Shown: positions 31,325 to 39,824 of the stretch, piece by piece
Layout: each line of letters starts with the position of its first letter
Numbering within the stretch: position 1 is the stretch's first letter
Assembly: GCF_014640535.1 (NCBI RefSeq)
Contig: NZ_BMHD01000001.1
Location: forward strand, 3,027,474 to 3,091,473
DNA from: Cnuibacter physcomitrellae
GTDB lineage: Bacteria > Actinomycetota > Actinomycetes > Actinomycetales > Microbacteriaceae
Length of the DNA stretch: 64,000 nucleotides
Reading direction: 5' to 3'
Position numbers and translations under genes: made by a program
The notes under the pieces: generated by a model
What the model saw: the letters and a program-made list of their open reading frames with translations, nothing else
Databases searched by the model: none
Told to the model about the DNA's origin: nothing

Positions 31325-33334
31325 TCACACCTCCACTCGGACGGGGGCGGCCGCCGCCGGCGCCGTCCGCTGCTTCCGCTTCGCGGCCCGTCGCGCGAAC
31401 TTGTCGCGGAAGAAGCCCGCGATGCCATCCGGATTGCCCACCACCGTGGCCAGCACGGCCACTCCCGCGATCAGGGTCTGGAAGGCCGAATCGATGTTGA
31501 GGAGGTTCGTGATGGTGTACATCATCACTCCCTGCGTCACGAGGAGTCCGCCGATCACCGCCCCCGAGACCGTCGTGATCCCGCCCAGGTAGGCGATCGC
31601 GAGGAACGAAATGGCGGTGAACTCGTCGAAGCGCGTCGCTGTGACGAGGCCGAAGTTGTACCCGTAGAGCGTGCCGGCGACACCGGCGATGAGCCCGGCC
31701 AGGCCGAAGGCGAGCAGCTTGGTGCTCACGACGCTCACCCCGGCCGCCGCGGCGGCCGCCTCGTTCGCGCGCACCGCGAGCATCCGGGCGCCGAGGGCGC
31801 TCCTGCGGACCGAGACCACGAGCAGGGCGATGAGGCACGTGATGATCAGGATGAACAGCGCGAACCCGGGACTGGGGACGCTCGTGCCGAGGTTCCAGAA
31901 CGAGTCCGTGGTACCGAGCTTGATGCCGAGGAACTCGGGTGGCGGCACGGTCGCAGCGGTCGTCCCACCACCCCAGTCGGGATTGCGGAACCACAGGCTC
32001 TGGATCGCGACCGCGCCGGCGAGGGTGACCACGGCGAGCTGCATGCCGCGCATCCGAAGGGCGGGCAGAGCCACGAGCAGGCTCACCGCCGCGGCGACCA
32101 GCACCGCGAGGACGGCACCCAGGGGGAAGCCGATCCCGGCGCCCAGCGCCAGCTTCGAGGTCACGAAGCCGGCGATGCCCGCGATCGCCATCTGACCGAG
32201 GGTGACCTGCCCGAGGTAGCCCGTGATCACGACGATCGACATGCAGACGATGGCCCCGATGAGGCTCGTGATCAGAGCCTGACGCCAGCCGTACGGGGCG
32301 AACGCGATGATGGCCAGAGCGAGGACGATGGCGACGGAGAACCGGATCAGGAGCTTGCGGGGCCGAGGCGCGCGCGGCAGCCGTGGTTGAGCCTCGGTGA
32401 GGCGGTCGGGCAGGTTGCGGCCGCGCACGAACAGCACGATCGCGATGATCAGGAACGGCAACACCTCCTTCACGCCCGGCAGGGGTGCGTTGTTGACGGT
32501 CGGGAACCAGTCGAAGCCTTGGGCGTAGGTGACCAGTGCCTGCGCCATGCCGATCCCGATCCCCGCGAGGGCGGCGACCCAGAAGGACGCGAAGCCGGCG
32601 AGCAGCACCGCGCTCAGCGCCGAGACGATGAACAGGCTCATCGCCGTGGGCTGAAGCCCGATCAGCGGGCTGACCAGCACGCCGATGAGACCGGTGATCA
32701 CGGAGGCGATGACCCAGTTGATCGCCTCGAGCCGGGCGGGGTTCACGCCGAGGAGCAGGGCCCCCTTGCGGTTGTCCGCCGCCGCGCGGGTCTTGATGCC
32801 GAACGAGGTCCGCCGATAGACGAACGTGAGTGCCGCAGCGGCGATCAGGGCGAGCACGAGGATGATGAGCCGGTCGAGCGGGAGCGAGAGACCCCCGATC
32901 GCGAGCGGGGTCTGGGGCAGCAGCGGCGAGACGACCCGGGTGTCGGAGCCGAACGTCAGCACGACGAGCGACTGGAGCACGAGCAGCACGCCCGAGGAGG
33001 CGACCACCTTGGCCAGGGCGCCGGCGTTCCGGAGCGGGCGATACACGAGGAGGTACTGGAGGTACCCCAACAGGGCGGCGATCGCCAGGCAGATCAGCAC
33101 GGCCAGCCAGCCGTCGATGCCCGATCCATCGCTCGTGAGCGGGATCTCGACGCCGAGGAACAGCCGTCCGCGGCTGGTCAGATCCCAGTACGCGTAGGCG
33201 ATGAAGGCCGCTGTCGCGCCCGCGGCGAAGTTGATGACACCGGACGCCCGGAAGGTCAGCACCAGGCTGAGCGCCATGGTGGCGATCAGGGCGCCCGCAC
33301 CCAGGCTGAGCAGGAGGAAGGTCAGGATTTCCAC
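31325..33334 (-). CDS. Fused LivH-LivM ABC permease (669 aa)
   Basis: Residues 1-300 correspond to the LivH permease (SLVLTFRASGVINFAAGA..., YRRTSFGIKTRAAADN) and about 330-650 to LivM (TSLIGAIVCMSIVVITGYLGQVTLGQMAIAG split at 350-380, RMRGMQLAVVTLAGAVAIQ, SALGARMLAVRANE, YLGGITTVSGA). A charged linker (EAQPRLPRAPRPRK) joins them. One polypeptide thus supplies both membrane halves, a fusion seen in some actinobacterial HAAT importers. A 15-bp hairpin separates it from the binding-protein gene upstream. Confidence 0.9.
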   Translation of the reverse strand: MEILTFLLLSLGAGALIATMALSLVLTFRASGVINFAAGATAAFIAYAYWDLTSRGRLFLGVEIPLTSDGSGIDGWLAVLICLAIAALLGYLQYLLVYRPLRNAGALAKVVASSGVLLVLQSLVVLTFGSDTRVVSPLLPQTPLAIGGLSLPLDRLIILVLALIAAAALTFVYRRTSFGIKTRAAADNRKGALLLGVNPARLEAINWVIASVITGLIGVLVSPLIGLQPTAMSLFIVSALSAVLLAGFASFWVAALAGIGIGMAQALVTYAQGFDWFPTVNNAPLPGVKEVLPFLIIAIVLFVRGRNLPDRLTEAQPRLPRAPRPRKLLIRFSVAIVLALAIIAFAPYGWRQALITSLIGAIVCMSIVVITGYLGQVTLGQMAIAGIAGFVTSKLALGAGIGFPLGAVLAVLVAAAVSLLVALPALRMRGMQLAVVTLAGAVAIQSLWFRNPDWGGGTTAATVPPPEFLGIKLGTTDSFWNLGTSVPSPGFALFILIITCLIALLVVSVRRSALGARMLAVRANEAAAAAAGVSVVSTKLLAFGLAGLIAGVAGTLYGYNFGLVTATRFDEFTAISFLAIAYLGGITTVSGAVIGGLLVTQGVMMYTITNLLNIDSAFQTLIAGVAVLATVVGNPDGIAGFFRDKFARRAAKRKQRTAPAAAAPVRVEV

Positions 33335-33349
33335 GAATCACTCGATTCC

Positions 33350-33384
33350 GGGGCATGCGGCGGGGGAGTCCCGCCGCATGCCCC
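33350..33384 (-). other. Perfect intercistronic hairpin between binding protein and permease genes
   Basis: GGGGCATGCGGCGGG (33350-33364) pairs perfectly with 33370-33384, 5-nt loop, in the 81-bp gap between the 33416 and 33334 ends. Hairpins here commonly stabilise or partly terminate the message so that binding protein exceeds permease. The sugar importer at 46.5 kb has the same arrangement. Confidence 0.7.
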
Positions 33385-33415
33385 TGGGTCGTCGTTCAGC
33401 TGGACCGTGCGGAGG

Positions 33416-34732
33416 TCACTTGCCGGGCAGGGCCAGGTCGCCGACGTCGAGACCCTTGCCGCCGGTCGGATCGGTCCATGTGCCGGAGCCCTCGTAGTTC
33501 ACGGGGAACGCCGCCGTGGTGCACAGGCTCTGCGCGCCCTGAGCCGCGTACTGGCCGCAGTCGATCTTCTGGGGGCCGACGAACACCGGCCCGGTGAAGT
33601 TGTGCACCGCATCCCGGATCGCCTCGACGGACAGGTTGTCGTAGCCGACCTGGTTCAGCGCCCGGACCTGGCTGACGAACATCTGGAAGGTCCCGTTGGC
33701 GCCACCCGCCCGGTTGGCATCCGGCGAATAGGCGTCCATCACGGCGTTGTAGAGCTGCACGTCGGGGTCCTCGACGCCGATGGGGCTCTTCAGCGGCTGG
33801 ATGTAGGTCCACTTCGGGTAGTCGCCGAGCGCGTCGGAGACCGAGGAGTCCTGGCAGAAGCCGAACGTCTCGACCGGGGCGGTCACGCCGAGCTGCTGGA
33901 GGGCTTCGGCGAACGGCACGCACGCGGTCGTGCTGCCGCTCATCACCACGGCATCGGCGCTCTGAGCGCCGGCGGAGGCGAGCGCGCTCGCCCACTCGGA
34001 GCTGTTGGTCGCCGGGACGGACTTGATGTCCATGCCGAACTGCGGGCCGAGCCCGGTGATGACCTGCGCGGCCGACGACGCGCCGGGGTCGGTGCCGTCG
34101 TAGACGAGCGCGATCTTCTTCGCCTTGAGGTAGTCGTTCGCGTAGACGACGACGCCCGGGCCGGTCGCGTAGGCGGCCGCCTCGTAGAAGGCGACGCCCG
34201 GCTGGTCGAGGTCGTTCGGGTTGAAGGTGCCCTGACCCACGACGTTCTTCGACTCACCGAGCGTCGTGTAGATGGGGCCGGTGCCCAGGACGGTCATCCC
34301 CAGCTGCACGGTGAGGATCTCGGGGTCGTTGGCGAAGTCCTGGGCGCACTTCTGTGCGTCCTCCTCGCCCTGCACGATGTTGCACTGGACGATCTCGACC
34401 GGGTGGCCGTCGACTCCGCCCAGCTGCTCGTTGATGAAGCGCACAGCGACCTGGGCGGCGTTCGTCGACTCGGGGAACGAGGGAACTCCTCCGTCGACGT
34501 TGATGAAGCCGATCTTCACCGGTGCGAGCGACGAGTCGGCGGCGCCGGCCTTGCCGCCGGTGTACTCGACGCCCAGGGCGATCTGGTCGGAGGTGAAGGT
34601 CGACGGGTCGACGGGCGTCGCCGCCGTGGTGGAGCCGCCGGACCCCGATCCGGAACAGGCGCTGAGCGCGAGCGCCAGGGCGAGCGCGGAGGCGACGACG
34701 AGCGGGGCGCTCCGTCTGAGGTGGGTCTTCAT
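33416..34732 (-). CDS. ABC importer substrate-binding lipoprotein, LivK-like (438 aa)
   Basis: Lipoprotein signal with lipobox LSAC (C26), then a periplasmic-binding type I fold: PVKIGFINVDGGVPSFPEST, AVRFINEQLGGVDGHPVEIVQCN, and four Cys in addition to C26. AAGGAG precedes ATG 34732. It delivers substrate to the fused permease. This subfamily binds amino acids, urea, amides and aromatic acids; the catabolic setting suggests an aromatic ligand. Transcribed from the promoter at 34833-34861 with an IclR-type operator downstream. Confidence 0.88.
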   Translation of the reverse strand: MKTHLRRSAPLVVASALALALALSACSGSGSGGSTTAATPVDPSTFTSDQIALGVEYTGGKAGAADSSLAPVKIGFINVDGGVPSFPESTNAAQVAVRFINEQLGGVDGHPVEIVQCNIVQGEEDAQKCAQDFANDPEILTVQLGMTVLGTGPIYTTLGESKNVVGQGTFNPNDLDQPGVAFYEAAAYATGPGVVVYANDYLKAKKIALVYDGTDPGASSAAQVITGLGPQFGMDIKSVPATNSSEWASALASAGAQSADAVVMSGSTTACVPFAEALQQLGVTAPVETFGFCQDSSVSDALGDYPKWTYIQPLKSPIGVEDPDVQLYNAVMDAYSPDANRAGGANGTFQMFVSQVRALNQVGYDNLSVEAIRDAVHNFTGPVFVGPQKIDCGQYAAQGAQSLCTTAAFPVNYEGSGTWTDPTGGKGLDVGDLALPGK

Positions 34733-34799
34733 GTTCGGGTCTCCTTGATGGCGTCATCGGCATCGACCGCGGACCGGATGGGGCCCGGGTGTTGCGTGT

Positions 34800-34861
34800 C
34801 CTGAATATCAGGCTACGCGTCTTATTTTTTGAAGAATAGAACTCGGCGAGAATCTCGTCAA
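34800..34861 (-). promoter_or_regulatory. Promoter and IclR-type operator of the HAAT importer operon
   Basis: On the reverse strand TTGACG (34856-34861), 17 bp, TATTCT (34833-34838) form a near-consensus promoter. CCTGAATATCAGG (34800-34812), a 13-bp palindrome, lies just downstream of the expected start point, fitting repression. The AT-rich stretch CTTATTTTTT at 34821, 21 bp away, may be a weak second site. Confidence 0.65.
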
Positions 34862-34895
34862 GAACGTCTTCCTGCTCCGCGACCCCGAAGACGAC

Positions 34896-34937
34896 GATGC
34901 CGTGGGAGGGACCGGTTCTCGGTCCGCCCGACGGCAT
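34896..34937 (-). terminator. Stem-loop after the benzaldehyde-dehydrogenase-like gene
   Basis: The arms 34896-34914 and 34919-34937 (GATGCCGTGGGAGGGACCG and its near reverse complement) pair with two mismatches around a 4-nt loop, 25 nt beyond the stop of the reverse-strand gene ending at 34962. Confidence 0.6.
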
Positions 34938-34961
34938 CGAAGGCCCCTCGCCGGGGCTGGC

Positions 34962-36419
34962 TCAGAACGGGTAGTCGGCGATCTCGGATCGGACGGTGAG
35001 CCACTGGGTCTCCGTGAACGCCTCGATGTTCGCCTCGGCGCCCCCGAAGCGCGAGCCGGTGCCGGAGTCGCCGAATCCACCGAAGGGTGCGTTCGCCTCG
35101 TCGGCGACGGTCTGCTCGTTGATGTGGACCTTGCCCGAGTCGATGCGGTCGGCGAGGGTCATCGCCATCCCGACGTCTCCGAGGATGCTCACCGAGAGAC
35201 CGTAGGGGCTGCGACCGACGATCTCGACCGCCTCGTCCACGGTGCTGAACGGGATGACCGGGGCCACCGGTCCGAAGATCTCCTCGGACCAGGCCTCCAT
35301 CTCGGTGGTCAGGCCCGACAGTACGGTCGGCCGATAGAAGAGGCCCTCATGGGTCCCGCCCGCCGACAGGGTGCCGCCCTGCGCGACGGTGCGCTGCACG
35401 ATGCCGTCGATCCGCTCGACCTGGCCGGAGTCGATGATCGGACCGAGCGCGACCTGCTCGGTGGCGGGATCGCCGACAGGCAGGTGAGCAGCCTTCTCGG
35501 CGAGGAGCGCGACGTACTCATCGTGGAGCGACTCGTGCACGAGGTGGCGTCCTGTGGTCATGCAGATCTGACCCTGGTGGAGCCAGGAGCCGAAGGCGCC
35601 CGCCGAGGCGGCCTTGGCGAGGTCCGCGCCCGGGAGCACGATCAGGGCGTTGTTGCCCCCGAGCTCCAGATGGGCGCGCTTGAGGTGACGTGCCGCAGCC
35701 TCGCCCACCTTCCGGCCCGCCGGGGTCGAACCGGTGAACGACACGATCCGCACGGCGGGCGCTTCGACCAGCGCCGCGCCGACGTCCGCCCCACCGGGCA
35801 GGAGCTGCAGCACGCCGGCCGGCAGCCCCGCCTCCTCGAAGATGCGGGCGATGATCACGCCGCCCGACACCGTGGTCCTCGGGTCCGGCTTGAGCAGCAC
35901 GGCGTTGCCGAGCGCCAAGGCCGGGGCGACGGATCTGATCGAGAGCACGAGCGGGAAGTTGAAGGGCGAGATGACGGCCACGACGCCCGCGGGTCGGCGG
36001 CGCGAGAACGACCAGTGGTCGACGTTGGACGGGAGGACCTGACCGTGCGGGTGGGTGGGCAGCGCGGCGGCCTCGAAGCATTCGTCAGCCGCGGTCGCCG
36101 CCTCGATCCCGGCCTTCGCCGGGATGCTCCCCGCCTCTCGGATGACCCAGTCGATGATCTCCTCGGCGTGCTGCTGGAACAGGATGCCTGCTCGACGAAG
36201 GACGGCGGCGCGTTCGGAGGGGAGGGCTGCGGCCCACTCCTTCTGCGCACGGGAGGCGCCGGCCGCCGCCTCGGCGACGTCCTGGGGATCCGCGAAGCCG
36301 ATCTCCGCGAGGGTGTCGCCGGATCCCGGGGAGAGCACGGATCGAGTGCCGCCGCGGCCCTCGCGCCACTCCCCGGTGAAGATGGTCCCAGCCCAGGTGT
36401 TGTCTGTCAGAAGCGACAT
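34962..36419 (-). CDS. Aldehyde dehydrogenase, benzaldehyde dehydrogenase-like (485 aa)
   Basis: NAD(P)-dependent ALDH with general base E252 (LELGGNNA) and nucleophile C286 (HQGQICM). The N-terminal LTDNTWAGTIFTGEW and the GSIPAKAGIEAATAADE stretch resemble XylC/benzaldehyde dehydrogenases. It would oxidise the aromatic aldehyde left after carotenoid-oxygenase-type cleavage to the acid, an inference from context. AAGGAGG before ATG 36419. It is divergent from the esterase gene across two IclR-type operator sites. Confidence 0.85.
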   Translation of the reverse strand: MSLLTDNTWAGTIFTGEWREGRGGTRSVLSPGSGDTLAEIGFADPQDVAEAAAGASRAQKEWAAALPSERAAVLRRAGILFQQHAEEIIDWVIREAGSIPAKAGIEAATAADECFEAAALPTHPHGQVLPSNVDHWSFSRRRPAGVVAVISPFNFPLVLSIRSVAPALALGNAVLLKPDPRTTVSGGVIIARIFEEAGLPAGVLQLLPGGADVGAALVEAPAVRIVSFTGSTPAGRKVGEAAARHLKRAHLELGGNNALIVLPGADLAKAASAGAFGSWLHQGQICMTTGRHLVHESLHDEYVALLAEKAAHLPVGDPATEQVALGPIIDSGQVERIDGIVQRTVAQGGTLSAGGTHEGLFYRPTVLSGLTTEMEAWSEEIFGPVAPVIPFSTVDEAVEIVGRSPYGLSVSILGDVGMAMTLADRIDSGKVHINEQTVADEANAPFGGFGDSGTGSRFGGAEANIEAFTETQWLTVRSEIADYPF

Positions 36420-36482
36420 CCGATTCCTCCTTGAATCATCGAGTGATGGTCACACTACGTCGCCCCGTCGGGACAACGAGAT

Positions 36483-36516
36483 CCTGTTTATCGCACATGG
36501 TGTCCTGATTAATAGG
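36483..36516. promoter_or_regulatory. Paired IclR-type operator sites, esterase/ALDH divergent promoter
   Basis: CCTGTTTATCGCA (36483-36495, degenerate right half) and CCTGATTAATAGG (36504-36516) are 21 bp apart, the same spacing as at 20972/20993. They lie upstream of TAGCAT (36537-36542), the probable -10 of the esterase gene, and between the two divergent starts. Confidence 0.6.
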
Positions 36517-36548
36517 CTAACAGCCTCTGACGTTGCTAGCATCGCGCC

Positions 36549-37469
36549 ATGGATCGAAATCTCTTCACGGCCGACGCTGTCCGTCCCGAGGTCGCCGCGT
36601 TCAATGCGGTCATGGCGGAGAGGACCCGCGATCTGCCAGGGATCTGGGATCTGGGGGTCGACGTCGCACGAAGCGGTGGGTTCATGCCCACCCCGCCCCC
36701 GTCCCCGCGCTCCTTCGACATCGAGATCGGTTCCGGAGTGTCGCTGCATGTCGTGCCGAGCGAGGCAGCGAGGGGGGTGCTGCTGCACATCCACGGGGGC
36801 GGCTTCATCCTGGGTGGCGCCGCCCAGCAGGATGGGATGCTGGAGAGGATCGCCGACGGCACAGGGCTGACCTGCGTGAGCGTCGAGTACCGGCTCGCCC
36901 CGGAGCACCCCTACCCGGCCGCCTGGGATGACTGCGAGCATGCGGCGCGGTGGCTGATCGACAACGCCGCACGAGAGTTCGGATCCGACTCGCTCGTCAT
37001 CGCGGGGGAGTCCGCCGGCGCGCTCCTCGCCGTCGCGACCCTGCTGCGCTTGCGAGATCGGGGCCCGGCTCAGCCGTTCCGGGGCGCGGCGTTGAGCTTC
37101 GGCGTGTACGACTCGACGATGACGCCCAGTCAGGCGCGGGCGACGACCGGCGTGCTGAAGGCACGCGACATCGCCAAGATCGTGGACTCCTATGCGCCCG
37201 ACGCGAGTCTTCGCCGCGATCCTGAGCTGTCGCCGCTCTACGCCGATCTGCGGGGATTGCCGCCTGCGCTGTTCTCGGTCGGCACCCTGGATGCGATGCT
37301 CGACGACTCGCTCTTCATGTACGGCCGCTGGCTGGCCGCCGGGTCGGAGGCGGAGCTCGCCGTCTATCCCGGGGCGGACCATGCGTTCATCGAGGGCCCT
37401 CATCCTCTCGCCCCCGAGGCGAACGCGCGGATCGACGCCTTCCTCGCGGCGCGGGCGTCCGGCGAGTGA
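36549..37469 (+). CDS. HSL-family alpha/beta hydrolase (esterase), 306 aa
   Basis: Hormone-sensitive-lipase family: oxyanion motif HGGG (82-85), nucleophile S155 in GESAG, acid D248 in GTLDAMLDDS and H278 in GADHAF. No signal peptide. TAGCAT six nucleotides before ATG 36549, without a Shine-Dalgarno, suggests a leaderless mRNA. It probably hydrolyses an ester or lactone of the imported compound and shares operators with the ring-cleavage operon. Confidence 0.88.
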   Translation: MDRNLFTADAVRPEVAAFNAVMAERTRDLPGIWDLGVDVARSGGFMPTPPPSPRSFDIEIGSGVSLHVVPSEAARGVLLHIHGGGFILGGAAQQDGMLERIADGTGLTCVSVEYRLAPEHPYPAAWDDCEHAARWLIDNAAREFGSDSLVIAGESAGALLAVATLLRLRDRGPAQPFRGAALSFGVYDSTMTPSQARATTGVLKARDIAKIVDSYAPDASLRRDPELSPLYADLRGLPPALFSVGTLDAMLDDSLFMYGRWLAAGSEAELAVYPGADHAFIEGPHPLAPEANARIDAFLAARASGE

Positions 37470-37506
37470 GGAGGGTGCGGTCCGTCGCCGCATCCTCGTG
37501 AGGGAA

Positions 37507-37550
37507 CGAGAGAGGCCCCCGTGTGAGTCGTCACGCGGGGGCCTCTCTCG
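37507..37550. terminator. Bidirectional terminator hairpin
   Basis: A 20-bp stem with one wobble (CGAGAGAGGCCCCCGTGTGA, 37507-37526, against 37531-37550) and a 4-nt loop, midway between the ends of the convergent genes 37469 and 37581. Confidence 0.8.
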
Positions 37551-37580
37551 TCGCTCGGATGCGCGAAACGGATCGTCGGG

Positions 37581-38078
37581 TCAGGCCACGGCCGGGACGG
37601 GGTAGGCCACCTGGCGGAAGGCGCCCTTGTGGAACACCAACGGCGATGCGGTGTGCTCGGCGGACAGCGTCTCGACCTCGCCCAGGACGAGGACGTGGTC
37701 GCCGGCATCGCCCACGGAGTAGAGCGAGCATTCGATCCAGGCCACCGCTCCATCGAGGAGAGGCAGCCCGGAGTCGGAGACCCGGTGCGCGACGCCGACG
37801 AACTTGTCGCCGCCCTTGCTGGCGAACTGCCTGCCCAGGTGCTCCTGGTCGTCTGCGAGGACGTTGACGCAGAAGCGTCCCGCTGCGGCTATGCCGGGCC
37901 AGCTGGTGGAGCGGCGGTCGGGGAAGAAGCCGATGAGCGGCGGGTCCAGGGAGACGGAGGTGAAGGTCCCCACCGTCATCCCCACCGCCGTGCCCTCGGG
38001 CGTGACGGCCGTCACCACGCAGACGCCGGTGGGGTAGTGGCCCATGATCGTGCGGAAGGTCTGGGGGTCGATAGGCAT
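37581..38078 (-). CDS. Flavin reductase component of a two-component monooxygenase (165 aa)
   Basis: FMN-binding split-barrel flavin reductase: RTIMGHYPTGVCVVTAV, TVGTFTSVSLDPPLIGFFPD, FCVNVLADDQEHLGRQFAS, AWIECSLYSVGDAGDHVLVLGEV. It supplies reduced flavin to a partner oxygenase, most likely the acyl-CoA-dehydrogenase-fold oxygenase at 41859 or the luciferase-like enzyme at 39825. ATG 38078 has AAAGGA upstream. Its promoter carries the same TTGTCAC[A/G]AT motif in the spacer as the 39825 promoter. Confidence 0.88.
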   Translation of the reverse strand: MPIDPQTFRTIMGHYPTGVCVVTAVTPEGTAVGMTVGTFTSVSLDPPLIGFFPDRRSTSWPGIAAAGRFCVNVLADDQEHLGRQFASKGGDKFVGVAHRVSDSGLPLLDGAVAWIECSLYSVGDAGDHVLVLGEVETLSAEHTASPLVFHKGAFRQVAYPVPAVA

Positions 38079-38112
38079 CGTTGCAATCCTTTCCCGTGGA
38101 CTCGGTAGCAAA

Positions 38113-38141
38113 AGAGTACCTAAATTGTCACGATAAGGCAA
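38113..38141 (-). promoter_or_regulatory. Flavin reductase promoter with spacer operator
   Basis: Reverse strand TTGCCT (38136-38141), 17 bp, TACTCT (38113-38118). TTGTCACGAT (38125-38134 on the forward strand) lies wholly inside the spacer, as TTGTCACAAT does at the 39.74-kb promoter. Confidence 0.55.
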
Positions 38142-39747
38142 TCCCCGTCTTTATTGCGTCTCTCCGGAGGCGGATGATGGGCGCGATGCCCCCGTCCGTG
38201 AACACCACGGGGGCGTTGACGTCGAGGGCGGCGAGGACGCGCAGGCCGACCAGGGCAGGGTCGGCGCCCTGGGAGAGCATCGCCCGCGCGTGCGTCTGCC
38301 GTTCCGCGAGCTCCGCATCGGAGCCGCGCACGCCGCTGTCGCCGAACTCGACGGGGCGCATCGTCTCGTGATCATGGATGTTGGTGTTCACCCCGGCCGG
38401 GCAGAGGGTGGTCGCCCCGATGCCCTCGGCTGCGAGCTCGGCCCGGAGGCAGTCCATCACCGCGACCACGCCGTACTTGGCGGACGAGTAGATGGCTCCG
38501 TCGTCGGCGACCATGAGGCCGCCGGCCGAGGAGGTGGCGAGGATGCAGCCGCCTCGCTCCTGTGCGCGGAGGATGGGCAGGACGGCCTCGATCCCGTTCG
38601 TGACACCGCCGAGGTTGACGCTCATGAGCCACGACCAGTCGGCGGGCGTGCTCTGGAGCATGGTGCCCAGGATGCCGATGCCCGCGTTCAGGCACAGCAC
38701 GTCGATGCCGCCGAAGCGATCGAGGATGGAGCTCGTCGCCTCGTCCCAGGCCGCTCGGTCGGTCACATCCAGTCGAACGGCCATCACGCGGGCGTCGTGC
38801 TGGGCGAGCCGGGTCAGGGCCTCGGCGATGTGGTCCTCGCGGACGTCCGCGATCGCCACGTTCATCCCGCGTTCGAGCATGGCGGTGACGATGCCGAGTC
38901 CGATCCCGCTCGCTCCGCCCGTGACGATCGCCGTGCGGCCTGGGCTGAGGGCCGGGGAGGGCTGCGAAGCAGGATCCGAACCGGATGCCCGAGGCATCCT
39001 GTCGGTGCTCTCCTCCGAGGAGGCGTCGCTCGCCGCCCGGCCGCCGGCGGCGTTCCTCTCGAGCTCGATGCGGTACACCGCTCCCATGGGGCCCATCGGG
39101 GGAAGGTCGAGGGCTGCGGGGGTGTCGGCGAGCCCGCGCATCCAGGGATCGAAGACCCGGGCGACGTCTGTCTCGGAGATGCGCGGGGGAAGGACGTAGA
39201 GCGCACCGCCTCCGAGTGCCCCGTCCAGGCGCTGGATGAGCGATGCCTCGTCGTCCCACGCGTCGGTCAGCACGATCGACACCGGGAAGTCGCGGCCGAG
39301 GAGCTCGGCTCGCAGCCCCTCGGCGAGGCCGATCAGGCAGCGAGCGAGCACCGAGTCGGCGGTCCGGCCTGCGTCGGCGATGAGGCCGGTCGCGGGCGCC
39401 GCGATGATCACGCGTCCCCCGGCGGGATGCTCGAGGAGCTCGGGGACGAGTCCGCGCAGTGCGGTGAACGCGCGGCGGAGCGGACGGTGCACCCTCGACT
39501 CCCAGTCGACGGAGGCGACCCCTCCCTGGGGTGACGGAGCCACGGACACGACCAGCGCGGTAGCTGCTGTGCTCGAGGGCGGGGTCGCCGCACGCAGCGC
39601 GTCCGGCGAGGCTGCGGCGGCGTCGACCAGGTCGACGGCGATCTGCGTCACGGATCGGTCTGTGCGGTCGAGTGCCCGCCCCAGCGGACTGGCTCCGGCC
39701 GCTTCGACAAGAAGAATCGCAATATTGGAAACGTCATTGTTTGTCAC
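38128..39747 (-). CDS. Tandem SDR fusion: degenerate N-terminal SDR plus LigD-like SDR (539 aa)
   Basis: The C-terminal 260 residues are a complete SDR (VTGGASGIGLG, LNAGIG, SSAGG...YSSAKYG) of the same LigD-like subfamily as the 25862 and 40939 products. The N-terminal 230 residues have SDR-like helices and strands (WESRVHRPLRRAFTALRGL, RVIIAAPATGLIADAG, LARCLIGLAEGLRAELLG) but no Gly-rich dinucleotide motif and no Tyr-x3-Lys, so this half is probably inactive and serves assembly or regulation. An Asp/Ser/Pro linker joins them. GTG 39747 overlaps the operator and would be leaderless (TACACT 8 nt upstream); the start is uncertain. Confidence 0.7.
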   Translation of the reverse strand: MTNNDVSNIAILLVEAAGASPLGRALDRTDRSVTQIAVDLVDAAAASPDALRAATPPSSTAATALVVSVAPSPQGGVASVDWESRVHRPLRRAFTALRGLVPELLEHPAGGRVIIAAPATGLIADAGRTADSVLARCLIGLAEGLRAELLGRDFPVSIVLTDAWDDEASLIQRLDGALGGGALYVLPPRISETDVARVFDPWMRGLADTPAALDLPPMGPMGAVYRIELERNAAGGRAASDASSEESTDRMPRASGSDPASQPSPALSPGRTAIVTGGASGIGLGIVTAMLERGMNVAIADVREDHIAEALTRLAQHDARVMAVRLDVTDRAAWDEATSSILDRFGGIDVLCLNAGIGILGTMLQSTPADWSWLMSVNLGGVTNGIEAVLPILRAQERGGCILATSSAGGLMVADDGAIYSSAKYGVVAVMDCLRAELAAEGIGATTLCPAGVNTNIHDHETMRPVEFGDSGVRGSDAELAERQTHARAMLSQGADPALVGLRVLAALDVNAPVVFTDGGIAPIIRLRRDAIKTGIALS

Positions 39748-39765
39748 AATTTGACAGTGTAGTGT
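39737..39765 (+). promoter_or_regulatory. Promoter of the luciferase-like operon with spacer palindrome
   Basis: TTGTTT (39737-39742), 17 bp, TAGTGT (39760-39765). TGTCACAATTTGACA (39742-39756) is a TGTCA-N5-TGACA palindrome filling the spacer, the position of a steric repressor site. It also overlaps the GTG of the divergent SDR fusion. Confidence 0.6.
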
Positions 39766-39824
39766 TCGTAGCGCGTCCCGCCCCACGACGCGCAGGATCA
39801 TCGTCGATCACGAGGAGAAGTGAA

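Noticed and set aside
31136-34804. Forward 1222-codon open frame over the ABC importer
   Set aside because: Low-complexity charged translation opposite clear importer genes; no start signal and no motifs.
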